From positions 496,001 to 560,000 of the forward strand of contig JAHLKI010000016.1 in NCBI GenBank assembly GCA_025602905.1: a stretch of DNA of 64,000 bases. The letters are read 5' to 3'. Of this stretch, positions 23,518-34,305 are shown one piece after another. The notes beneath the pieces were generated by a model that was not told the DNA's origin, made no database searches, and saw only the letters and a list, made by a program, of their open reading frames with translations. The stretch comes from Phlyctochytrium arcticum. Taxonomy: Eukaryota; Chytridiomycota; Chytridiomycetes; Chytridiales; Chytridiaceae. The position numbers and the translations under genes are program-made. Within the stretch, counting starts at the first letter, position 1. Every line of letters begins with the position of its first letter.

Positions 23518-24403
23518 CTAGGACTTTTCAACCTCTTTTTGCTTCTTTGTCAAGAGGCCATCCAGCTCCTTAATGTGCTTATCCGTAATCGTCTGAATCT
23601 GCAGACAGCAAGTTATTAAACACTCCCTCGCGGCCAACTAGGTATAAACTTACCTCAGCCTCTTTGTTCCGTATAAGATCAGCCGACACACTCCTTTTGG
23701 TCGCCTTCTTCAAATCAGTACGGGCATCCGCTCTAATCGCTCTGACGTTCGACCGAGCCTTGTCTGTCAGTTGTGTGGCCTGTTTCATGATAGATGCGAC
23801 AAATTCCTTAGTAGCTTTTGGAATTGCCACTTTGAGTACACTTTGGTCTTGCTTCTGCGGGTTTAATCCAAGATCTGCCCCACGGATGGCTTTATCTACC
23901 GGCCCCATAAACTCTTCTTCATTAAGAATGACCATCAGCGTTTGAGCGTCTTTAATGTTAATCTGCGCAACCTGGGATAGAGGCAGACGGGCATTATTGT
24001 GAGCGACCATGACCTTTTCCAGTAACGCTGGGGTCGCACGGCCAACTCTTAGTGCGGCCAAATCTGTTTTCAGGCGATCTACAGATCGTTCCATTTTGGT
24101 GCCATACTTTGATGTGTCAAATGAAAATTCCACATCATCCTCGGAGGAATCATCCGATGATCGCTTGGTGTCTTTTCCGGACTTTGCGGGTCCCTTCTTT
24201 TTGGCATAGAAACGTCGCTGCTCGAGTTGACAGGAAGAAACTGTGTTGGACAGAGTTGAGGTCCATGGGGTTCGTTCGGTCCAAGACGAGAAAAAGGCCT
24301 GTGCTTGTATTGACCGAAGCTTGCAGGGTAGTGTCCGAATGTTGACGGGCCATACTTGTCTGGCAATAGCGTTGAGTAACGTACTTGGTGGTTTATAGAT
24401 CAT
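23518..24403 (-). CDS. RRF1: Mitochondrial ribosome recycling factor
   Basis: Exons 24403-23654 and 23598-23518, with a 55-bp intron inside KNKEAE/IQTITDKHIKEL, give 276 residues. The C-terminal ~185 residues are the full RRF domain: the first helix (KYGTKMERSVDRLKTDLAALRVGRATP), the LPLSQVAQI and LGLNPQ segments and the last helices. The ~90-residue leader is rich in Arg, Ser and Ala and poor in acids (MIYKPPSTLLNAIARQVW...), as expected for a mitochondrial presequence. The protein splits post-termination mitoribosomes with EF-G2. A longer frame would start at 24475, but the internal ATG gives the better leader. A degraded copy of the 5' end lies at about 26455-26530. Confidence 0.9.
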
Positions 24404-24932
24404 CTTTCGTTGGGAGCCGAGATTGCGGTCGTTGCTTGTTTTGGTTTTTCCCGACCCGGAAATTTGACGTGGCAAAGCCCCGACTCATCCTCTGTTGAGA
24501 ACCGAGAATGCGGTTGATTTCGGAGTTGGTTTTTGCGCCCGAGTTTCCGCTAAGTCTAGAATAAATCTCTTCGGCACAAACAAATAAATCACCGTTAATA
24601 TGCTCCATCATAGACACCACCAGTCAAGAACCCTATTACTACAACAACGTGGCAACGCTCTGACCCCAGAATCAGAATATCGGATTTTTCCGAAACTATT
24701 TTGGGAAATTTTGGCGTAACATGGATGAGAATGTTTTTTATCCTGGGGATAGTACTTATGTTCAAGTTGTTTAAATGTATCCAAACAATTGTTCACACGT
24801 TGCCCAACCTTATTTTAGGCTAAAAGTGATGGCACTTGTGTGGATGAAAATGGGGATTGGTCGAAAATGTGGCCACCGATAACCTTACTGCTCAAACATT
24901 GGCAAACATGCATGATGTTTGGACCGAAAAAG

Positions 24933-24941
24933 TTTATATAG
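24933..24941 (+). promoter_or_regulatory. TATA-like box of first 7-TM paralogue
   Basis: TTTATATAG about 130 bp before the ATG. The second paralogue has TATATAG at the same distance, so the element is conserved in both copies. Confidence 0.5.
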
Positions 24942-25064
24942 TAGGCATGATGGGACAATGGCCCCACACCAATTTTTGGAATTTGCAGTCTGAAATTTTT
25001 TTGAATACCTGAGATTTTATTGCAGCAGCAATCACCCCCGCTTCATCATCGTCTTAAGAACACA

Positions 25065-26280
25065 ATGGAAAATTTGGAAATCGCCATCGTCGCAGAGATC
25101 TTTGGTCTCTCTGTGGTTGTGCTGCCGACTATCATGGCCATCAAGCTTTATCGGAATTGGAAGAAAGACGATCGGGGGATGAAGCCGCAATTCCGCAAGA
25201 ATGCCGTAGCCTTGCTGATATGTACGGCTCTTGGTCAGTTTTTCAACTTGTTTGCGGCGCCATGGAATACGTACACCATTCTGCAGGGTCAACACGACAA
25301 AGTGGGCGTGAGCTACGATTTTGCCTACAACCTTTCATTCGTTGGTTTTGGGTTCGCCAACTTGTTTTCCGACGGTGCCGCTACCATTTACCTGTTTACC
25401 CTGCTGGAACGTTTTGAGATTTTCGGTTCGGTTTTGCGGTTTTCTTCACGATTGCTGCCCGCATTGCGAAAAACTGCCGTCGTTCTATTCGTCTTTGGTT
25501 TCACTGGACACATTCTCATGTGGCGGCCGTTTGCGATAAATACTTGGAAACAGTTTTTTTTCGGGTCTTGGCTGGTAAGTTGACTGCCGGAACTTTATTC
25601 CAAGCGCTCGAAAATCTAATTCGGATTTCCCATGAATCCAGTATATTCATTGGTTGACAGTCATTGTGGTTGATGTAATTGTCAGCTCGTTGATGGTCAC
25701 CACATTTCGACGCATCCATAGGCAGCTCAACGATTTCGAGGCGCCGTCATTCACGAAGTCACAAATGATGTCCGTTGCAGCATCACCGAGCGAATTTCTG
25801 AAATCCAACTATGTTACGCCCGGGTTGGAGCCAGTAGCATCAGCTCATGGAAACACCACAATGGGTGAGCAATCTGTCGCAGGGAATACAACAATAGGCG
25901 AGCAAGGGCCTCCACAGCGGTCAATTGGCACTGTCCCTCAATCCCAAAAATCCAACAATAACCTCGCCAGCAATAAACCGGCGAAAAAACTCGATACTGC
26001 CAAAGAAGGTCGTACGCTCCTAATCCAAGTAATCATGTTGCTGACGATTGACGGAATTGGCTGCATGATGTATGCGTTGCCCATTCTCGGTTTCACGGTA
26101 AGTAGACTTTGCATGAACCCTGCAACCTTGATGGCCGAGACTAACGTGAATATTTTCCGTATTTCTTAGTCTTATGAGAACGAGATGGTACAATTCACCG
26201 CATTCACGATTGGCGTCCATTTTATGGCAAGTATCTTTTTCTTGTCAAGATTCCGATCATCCATGTTGCAGCGCCAGTAG
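25065..26280 (+). CDS. 7-helix membrane protein, tandem paralogue A
   Basis: Exons 25065-25574, 25642-26097 and 26170-26280 give 358 residues. Seven hydrophobic helices can be placed: ~4-27, 47-70, 88-118, 133-153, 171-193, 300-325 and 331-352. The long loop between helices 5 and 6 (~105 residues) is Ser/Thr/Gln/Asn-rich. A seven-helix fold with a long third inner loop and a basic tail looks receptor-like, but no GPCR family signature (DRY, NPxxY) is seen, so the function is unknown. The next gene downstream (28553-29755) is a close copy with identical intron positions. Confidence 0.85.
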
Positions 26281-26454
26281 TGAGAGTGAATACTTGTATA
26301 CCTAGCCCTTGTAAGATATAATATGTGCAAATTCTTGTCTGTTCTCCTCGATGTATGCTCCGTTTTTGACGCTGAAAGTTTTTGGTGATTCCTCCGTCAG
26401 GATCACCCCTGATTCATAGCTACTGTGTCCTTTATTTTCCTCATACGAGTAGCA

Positions 26455-26530
26455 GCTTGCCCATACTCGTTTGGTGAAAGGTTTGAGTAAGATACTTGGT
26501 GGTTTATTCCTGATGGTGATGGGATTTTTC
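26455..26530 (-). pseudogene. Duplicated fragment of recycling-factor 5' coding region
   Basis: The stretch matches 24350-24400: both carry CCATACT(C/T)GT(T/C)TGG...TGAGTAA(G/C)(A/G)TACTTGGTGGTTTAT. On the minus strand it can be read NKPPSILLKPFTKRVW against YKPPSTLLNAIARQVW of the real gene. No downstream RRF sequence follows, so this is a copied piece and not a gene. Confidence 0.65.
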
Positions 26531-28422
26531 TGCAGTGTCTCAGGCATTGTCTTCCCGGTACGGTAAAACCAGGCTTCGGAATTCACCGGAGGTGGGTAAG
26601 TGGATTCAGTAACCAGACCCGGGATTACCCGGTACAATAGAAACTATACTTCTGGGCAATTATGGAGGATGAAAAAAAGGATATTAAAAAGGAAGGAGGT
26701 AATAGGAAAATGCTTTCTTTGAGCAGAATTACAATGATCAACGAATCTATTCTACCAAAGAGTTGAGTCTTGGCTACTGTAGTTTTGATCTTCTACATCC
26801 AGATGTTTACTCCAATGCACATAAAGGAGGAGGAAGGAAGATAGTAAAGAAGAAATGAACTTGATTGACAAACATTATTATGCTTGACTATACTGTAAGA
26901 AGCGGACGACAGTAGCCCCTCATTTTTGCGATTAGGCTAGGTCTACCATAGGATTCCCATCATAGTGAGACAACTTGCGTGAGTACATGTATTACTACCA
27001 AATACCGAATTGACTGCTGTCTCACAATCCTTACTGAGTGCAACTCATCATTGAGGAAGGATATTTACAATGTGGATGATTTGATCATTGCAGATTGCGA
27101 CGGCCCCAGAATCAATGGACGCAAGTGTACAAAGCATCAACATTGAAACAAACTAAAAAATTGTGTTATTTCATCTGAATGACTGTGGGGGGCCATGGCT
27201 CTGGTATTACTGCTCCGTGTCACTTACTGCGCACTGAAGACAAACATTCCAACTGATGTTCCGACCTGGACCGCTCCATTTGCAAATACAACCTTCAAAA
27301 GACGCTCTAGGTGAGCTGTTCCACAAACTTGCTTCTACAATTAAACACTCCCATACCTGGGTGGGACAACCTTGGCCTCTTCAACGTGACGCAGACCGTG
27401 AGCAAGTAGGCCCAACAGCCTCGGCTTCGCAAATGCTGACGCCATTGTCATAAGGGGGTTTGACCTAGTGGCTACTACTGCAATTGGGCAGCCGATCTAC
27501 TCTACCAGCATTCAAGCATGCAAGTAGTATTACGATGGCTCTGACACCATTCTTGTTGAACTGCTAGTCAAGGTTGCCCCTCCATGAATGGCTTGGAAGC
27601 GAATGTAACTTTGTATATGACTCCATTATATCAGAACGATTTCCTCCGAGTCTCTTAGTAAGTCGTGCCATACCAGAGTTACGTTGATGTTTGAAAAGGC
27701 CATTTTTACCGTGGAAATTGGCCGAACATCCAGTGTCACCGACCGATCCGGCTGAGTTTAGGCAGTATTCAATGTCAAGATTAGACATCAATTTCCGATT
27801 TGACGAGGGTTTGTGTATGCTTACGTGTTTGGCGGATATTTTCCTCGTCCTCCTGAATGGTAAATTTGTTGGTCTGCATTAGGAATGTTCTATACCAACA
27901 AGTTTGGAATTCGATTCATGATTGACCATTTCTTGTCTTTCGGATCTCAGTCTTTCCAACCTCATTTCTTTCATGCATGTTTTATAATGAGCACTTTTTT
28001 TTCCATTCTCATGGCAATTTTTGGGCAATGGTCTGGGCAATAGTCAAGATACTCAACGCATGCCATTTCATTAACATCTACCATGGGAAATGCAAAAATA
28101 TCATCGATAACTGTTCCGACACTTTGACACCAGCTGTCTCTTCATTAGAAACCAATTACTAAGCAAACGTGGCACTATTTGACACCAGAATCAGCTATTT
28201 TTGGCGTCCACCATAGAAAAAATGGACCGGACTAGTATTCTCTCTATGACAGTATTTATATTCATGTTGCGTAAATGTATCCATGTAACTTTGGCTCACC
28301 CTTGTTTACAGTGAAAGTGTAAATGTCGTTTGTATTGATGAACATGGATATTGGACGGCCAAAAACTTTTTCTGTCCAAACATTGGTAAACACGCATAAT
28401 GCTCGGACAGACGGAGGTTGGC

Positions 28423-28429
28423 TATATAG
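28423..28429 (+). promoter_or_regulatory. TATA-like box of second 7-TM paralogue
   Basis: TATATAG ~125-130 bp before the ATG, aligned with the element of the first copy within otherwise diverged flanking sequence. Confidence 0.5.
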
Positions 28430-28552
28430 TAGCCATGAGGCGACAATGTCCCCCAATCGAACCTTTGACTTTGCGTCCCAAACTCTGCTCGAATTTCTGA
28501 GAATTTATTACAACAGCAACAACCTACGCTTCATTGTTGCCTGGAGAACACA

Positions 28553-29755
28553 ATGCAAAATTTAGAAATCGCCATCGTAGCAGAGTTGTTGGATTTCTCA
28601 GTGGTTGTGCTGCCGAGTATCATGGCCGTCCACCTTTATCGGAAATGGAAGAAGGACGAACGGGGAATGAAGCCGCAATTCCGCAAGAATGCCGTCGCCT
28701 TACTCGCATCAGTGGCTCTTGGTCAATTTTTCAACTGTTTTGCGGCGCCATGGCATACGTACACCATTCTGCAGGGTCAACACGACAAAGTAGGCTTAAG
28801 CCTCGAAACTGCCGATCATCTTGCATTCCTAGCTTTCGGGTTTGCCAATTTCTTCAATGATTTATCGGCAACCATCTACCTGTTTACCCTACTGGAACGT
28901 TTTGAGATTTTTGGTTCGATTTTGCGGTTTTCTCCGCGATTGCTGCCTGCGTTGCGGAAAATCGCCGTCGCTCTATTCGTCTTTGGCTTCAGTGGACACA
29001 TTCTCATGTGGCGGCCATTTGCGATACACACTTGGAAACAGTTTTTTTTCGGTTCTTGGCTGGTAGGTTAACTTTCGGAACTTTCTTCAAGGCGCGAAAA
29101 ACTAAAACGAATTTGCCATGATTCCAGTATATTCATTGGTTGACAGTCATTGTGGTTGATGTAATTGTCAGCTCGTTGATGGTCACCACATTTCGACGCA
29201 TCCATAGACAGCTCAACGATTTCGAGCGGCCATCATTCACAAAGTCACAAATGATGTCCATTGCAGCATCACCCAGCGAATTTCTCAAATCCAACTATGT
29301 TACGCCCGGGTTGGAGCCAGTAGCATCAGCTCATGGAAACACCACAATGGGTGAGCAATCTGTCGCAGGGAATACGCCAACAGGCGAGCCTGGGTCTCCA
29401 CACCGGCCAAATGGCAGTGGCCCTCGAACGGATCCATCCAAGAATAATCTCAACGCCACGGCGAAACCACTCGATCCTGCTAAAGAAGGTCGTGTACTCC
29501 TGATCCAAGTAATTGTATTGCTGGCGATTGACGGTCTTGGATGCATGATGTATGCGTTGCCCATCCTCGGTTTCACAGTAAGTAGATTTTGCATGAACCC
29601 TGCGATCTTGATGGCCGGACTAACGTGAATATTTCCGTATTTCTTAGTCTTATGAGAACGAGATGGTACAATTCACCGCCTTCACGATTGGTATCCATTT
29701 TGTGGCAAGTATCTTTTTCTTGTCAAGATTCCGATCATCCATGTTGCAGCGCTAG
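28553..29755 (+). CDS. 7-helix membrane protein, tandem paralogue B
   Basis: Exons 28553-29062, 29128-29577 and 29648-29755 give 355 residues. Intron positions and phases are identical to paralogue A, 3,488 bp upstream. The helices and the tail are nearly identical. Differences cluster in two places: the loop between helices 2 and 3 (LSLETADHLAF against VSYDFAYNLSF) and the long loop between helices 5 and 6, where B is three residues shorter. Both frames are intact, so both copies may be functional. Function unknown. Confidence 0.85.
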
Positions 29756-30553
29756 TAGTGAAAGGAATACTTGTATACCTAGCCCTTGTAAGATATAATG
29801 ATAGAGTACTGATTCCAACACAGGTATATTCCCCTCCTCGATTTATCTCTGTCCTTGATGCTTCAAGTTTTTACGACTTGCAGATCACCAGCTTGCTGAT
29901 GGCCCTCCTGGCTCATGGCTGGCTACCTTTGGTTACCGCTGGCTATACCGTGCCTGTTCACTGAATGATTTAGGATGCCTCCGTTATTTTCCTTACCGTA
30001 AAGCTGCCTGCAGTCCTTGCAGTTCTTGCAGTTACTAAATGTCATGCCCGAAAACCCTTGATTTCCCCGCGGCTAATCGAACAGAATTGTCATCCAGCGC
30101 CGCCGCTGCGCAGCGCCGCCTCTTCCATTTCAAACGACCCGTAAACCGCCATTGTATTCTGTTGTTTTTCAGCAAAGCCGCCGCCAGAAACAGCTTTTCC
30201 AACGTCTATATAAAGACTCGCCTGGGTCAGTTCCATCCCCCGCCATTGTCTGTCAGAAACAACTCATCTCGGCCCGGCCCCAGCACTCCAAATCACAAGT
30301 CGCGCAAACCGGCCAGCCAAAGCCTGTGACCAACCAACTGCGAAACCCAGCGCCTCCCCAATAATTTATAAGTCGCCGAAGCCGCAAATAAAAGCCCAAC
30401 CCGCATCGCTCCTCACCCGCAACCAAAAGACTCTCTCTCTGCTCCAGTTTCGTCTTGTTACTTTTCGTCTCGCACCGGTTTACAAAGCGTCTCAACGACA
30501 CTCAACTCAACTCTCCACCGCACCACCCGCAAACCAATTTAGTTAGCCACGTT

Positions 30554-30853
30554 ATGTCGGCCACTGGCGCTTCCACCACCTCCAACATCACACCTACTTC
30601 CTCGGCCCCTTCCACACCAACACCCCAGACCCCGACCCCAAAACGAAACCGCCCAACCCCCTGCTCGCTCTCTTGTGGTGCGCCTGCAGTCAAGATTGTC
30701 GGTGATTGTCGGTGGTGCCAGTCCAAGTTTTGTGCCAAGCACCGTTTGCCAGAGGCACATCAGTGCCCCGGAATGGAAGGCTGCAAGAAGTATGCCGTCG
30801 GTCATCTTGAGAAGCGTCTTCTCGGAGAAAAGTGTGTCGGATCCAAAGTTTAA
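30554..30853 (+). CDS. Small AN1-type zinc-finger protein
   Basis: An intronless gene of 99 residues. A Ser/Thr/Pro tail (1-~35) precedes the finger: C-x3-C, then CRWCQSKFCAKHRLPEAHQCPGM, which carries the Cys and His pattern and the KHRLPEAHxC core of AN1 domains. One AN1 finger in a short protein is common in fungi. Relatives bind ubiquitin or proteasome partners under stress, but the role here is open. The start is the first ATG in frame after a pyrimidine-rich leader. A TTTATAAG box lies at ~30364, ~190 bp upstream. Confidence 0.85.
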   Translation: MSATGASTTSNITPTSSAPSTPTPQTPTPKRNRPTPCSLSCGAPAVKIVGDCRWCQSKFCAKHRLPEAHQCPGMEGCKKYAVGHLEKRLLGEKCVGSKV

Positions 30854-31180
30854 ACCCCCATCACTGCTCCTACGTACATCCTTGGGATGAACTACTGTCG
30901 TCGCATCACCCCCGTCCCCCACTGCTTTCAATCTGTACTATTGCGCTTGTAGTATGCAGCAACACCCTCCGTTTATATATATATTCCGCAATTTTTTCTC
31001 ATTCTCGCAATACAAAATCCAAAAATTTCCCTAGTGTCCCTTGCTAATGTCCCACAATTGCACCCTTTCCCTTCCTCTCTGCCTGTCTCTCTTACTATAT
31101 ACTCTATACTTCTCACCATTCCACACTACAACTAACATGAACCCGTACCGGAAAATGTTTGGACCATGAATTGACACATG

Positions 31181-33217
31181 CTACGACTTGGGCTCACTCA
31201 TCAGGCGCCATCGAGCGACCACAAACTCTGGCGCATCCGGAAGCTGTCGCTCAATCTGACAATGAAACATTTTTCCCTCATATACTCGTCGAATGTCCCC
31301 AGGTGGCCCAGGCTTCCACAGCCGGCGAAGCTGTCGCTGGAAAACCGCAAATCCACGACTGTCCTGCGTAAAGTCCATTGGAAGAGTATTCAGGAAGCGT
31401 TCCTTTTTAAGCAACATGAGCAAAAAAATGTCTGATTTCCCACATGCGAGAGTGACATACCCCCGTTTCGGATAATACTTTGATGTGTTCACACTGACCA
31501 GCCTCATCCTCGACCAATAGTGTAAAGTTCCAACGCCAAGCTCCATCCGGCATCCGCTGCGGAAAGTCCATCACATTTTCGGGTAAGTGATCAAGGACCC
31601 GTACGCTGACATGAGCTTTGGCATAATTTGCCGCCGGGAGGTTGTCCAGCCGCGTACTCTCAACTTTTGGCCGAAGAACAGGGATGGATAAATCAGGTTG
31701 AACGGTTTCTGGACCACTGATCATTAGCTTGCGAATTAGGTTTCTTGTTTGACACAAGACAAATACATACGCGCGATTGATTCGTTGACAATATCGATAA
31801 ATCGGTTGGTGTTAGATTGCCCATCATTCGTAAATACGGCACTCGATACATTCCTCGCCTTCTCATCCAAATTTGAGTTTCACGTTTCCACAGTGACAAT
31901 AGTTGAAGCTTACCACCGGCTGGATCTCCAGAGGTGCAGGCAAAGTATCTAAATTTGGGTTCTCGAGACTTAAACAAGCTATGTAATCGTTCTCTCGTTC
32001 TTGGATCATCAAGACTGACGGATCGTCAGGCGCAAGTACTGTCACATTAAGCCTCGTATTGTGTAGAGGATCACCGTGCATTATGCCCTCAATTCCATAT
32101 GTTCCATGCCTGATACGGATGTTGCGAAGGTGAACGATATTACCAGGCTCCAATCCCTGGCTGTATTCAGCATTCGACTCCCTAAAGACAAACATCAATA
32201 TAAGGATTGCGGCGTATTCGCTTCAGATAATACCACAACGTGATTGAGAGTATTGTTTTGGGGGCATACTGAGGGTCAATATAAGGCATAAACGACATTT
32301 CAAGTGGGCAGCTGACGATTGTCCAATTAAAGAACGAATACCCAAAGCGCGACACGGCATAAACATACCTAATGTCTGTGTTTTCAGTAAAGTCTGTAAT
32401 CAAGATCTGCAAGCGACTGGGCGGGCCAATAACATAGGGGAAGCAATGAACAACCTATGCAGAAAATATGTTGGCTTTTGTTGCGGATAAAGCCTCAGTC
32501 AGCGGCAAATACCTTGCCAACCAAGTCGCAGAATGTGTTGGGGACCTTTATATCCTTGATCTCTAGAGTCGGTCGTCCAAAATACGCGATCACACCATCA
32601 TCCGCTCGAGGCGCATTCGCTGATGTCCACCATTCACGCAGATGGGACGCAATAGGGTCCGCCACATCCTTGGAGATGATATGGACCATATACTCTTTTT
32701 TCAACGAGATACCTTGAAGCTTGTCCCGATATTTTTGGATCTGTTTAACACGTTTTACTAATGTGACTCCAAAAGCCATAAAATCTTGGAAAAACGGACC
32801 TTGATTGCGCATACGATGACATCTCCAACGGCTTCTGGGCGGGGCAACATCCATAAATTGGGATGAAAAAAGTTCATGACCATTCCATCAGCAATTTTTG
32901 GCATAGTTGGGTCGGTTAATATCAGGTTTACGACACTATCTGCGACCCACAACATTCAGTATCAAATCAAGAGCTAAAAATGGTCACATATAGAGTCTGA
33001 CCTGTTCCACTACTCTTGCGGGGTTTCGAGAATTGAATGACAACGCCGTATACGATTCGTGTCATTCCCACGACCAGATCTGAGAGCGCCGAGTATTTGT
33101 CCTGGGAAAAAAAAGTACGGCTAAGTACGAATCTTCGCGCGTAAGAAAGGAATCATCTAGTACCTCGCCAGCATTTCGCAAGAGCTCTCGATAGATTTGA
33201 CCGGATTCATTTTCCAT
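31181..33217 (-). CDS. POT1: Pot1-like telomere single-strand DNA-binding protein
   Basis: Ten exons: 33217-33164, 33101-33002, 32939-32800, 32740-32513, 32454-32369, 32311-32234, 32181-31914, 31861-31767, 31716-31461, 31402-31181. They sum to 508 residues. Two consecutive OB folds are seen. The first carries VVNLILTDP...VICAIKIQKYRDKLQGIS. The second (Pot1pC-like) carries LITDFTEN, SITLWESNAEY and GLEPGNIVHLRNIRI...GIEGIMHGD. The C-terminal part has another OB-like stretch (FTLLVEDEAG...ERFLNTLP). Pot1 caps telomeric G-strand overhangs and regulates telomerase within shelterin. The 57-bp intron 32368-32312 is in frame and could be retained. The acceptor at 31862 ends in GAG rather than YAG. 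Confidence 0.8.
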
Positions 33218-34305
33218 CGATATCTGCGCATTCCATGCATATATACATATGCGTCTGATCTGTCGTTGAGTTCAAGTTTCGACTTTCAAGTTTCAACCAA
33301 GTTCAACCACAACATCAGACAAACATCCCGACTTTTCATTTGTCCTCATTCAGAAAATGAATATTACGTAACTGAAAATGTGTGCGAATTCTCTGCGAAT
33401 TCTCTGGCGAATTCGACAGGCTGGCAGGCAGGAAAGCGGGGAAAGCGGCCAGGAAAGCCGAACGGTGTTAAACTTGAAGCCTTCATATAATTTACCTATC
33501 CATCTTTCCACATATATTTCAACATTTCAGTTATTTGATGACATTTTGTGAGACTGTATCAATCCAGTTAAGGATGATCATGTGGAATGCCAGGAAGGCG
33601 CTGTTTACGATACATCATGCATTCTCTAATGCTCGCCGATCAACCTGCTGGGCCTTCCTGAAACAACGCCTACTTAATTAATGTGTTTTTGCTTGAAGAT
33701 CGGTCCTATTTACTTGAACTTCCAAAATATAAAGAATACTCGGGCTGTTTCAGCCAAGTCTTGCTTTTCTGCGCTTTACAATCCTAGTTTAGCTGAACGC
33801 AGAAACCGAATGTCATGCCGGGCAAGTGGAAGGTGGTGGCGGTTTGCTTTGACTTGCGTCTTTTCATTTAGATCTTTAGAACATTTGAGTAGATTAAACA
33901 CATTCATTGCGCACAGGTTCATGATGCTTCCATGTGTACATTAAGTGCCCAAGCACTACGCAGGTGGGCTATAGTTGAAGGGACAGTTGACCCCAAGGAG
34001 GCAAGGGTCCGCGGCGAGACACGGCCAGCAAGTCGTGACGCGTCGCGCATCAAAACGCCGCTTAAACGCGTACGTCACGTGTCTACTATGGGTTTTGGGG
34101 TCTTTTGGCAACTTGAAACACGGCGGAAATAGCGCAACGGCGGCCGGTGATAAAATAGTGGAGACCGCTGCAGGATGGAACTTTTTCCCATATCATCCCT
34201 GGCGCCCATCTGTCCAGCTCCTGCGCATTCGCATTTGCTGTCGATAGTCCCAGCTTGCAACATCTTCTCCCTCGACGTACATTTTTTTCAGGATAGACGG
34301 CAACA
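33218..34305. other. Intergenic region with short repeats
   Basis: No supported gene. GCGAATTCTCT is repeated around 33384-33415, and a purine-rich GGAAAGC repeat follows to ~33460. A CACGTG E-box lies near 34076, ~230 bp before the next start. Confidence 0.45.

Larger units (their letters stand above)
26281..28552. other. Duplication junction and gene-poor spacer
   Basis: Downstream flank of paralogue A (to ~26450), then a fragment resembling the 5' end of the recycling-factor gene, then ~1.5 kb of AT-rich sequence without a gene (~26640-28150), then sequence homologous to the upstream flank of paralogue A (from ~28168). The middle part therefore looks like an insertion into the second duplication unit. 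Confidence 0.5.
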
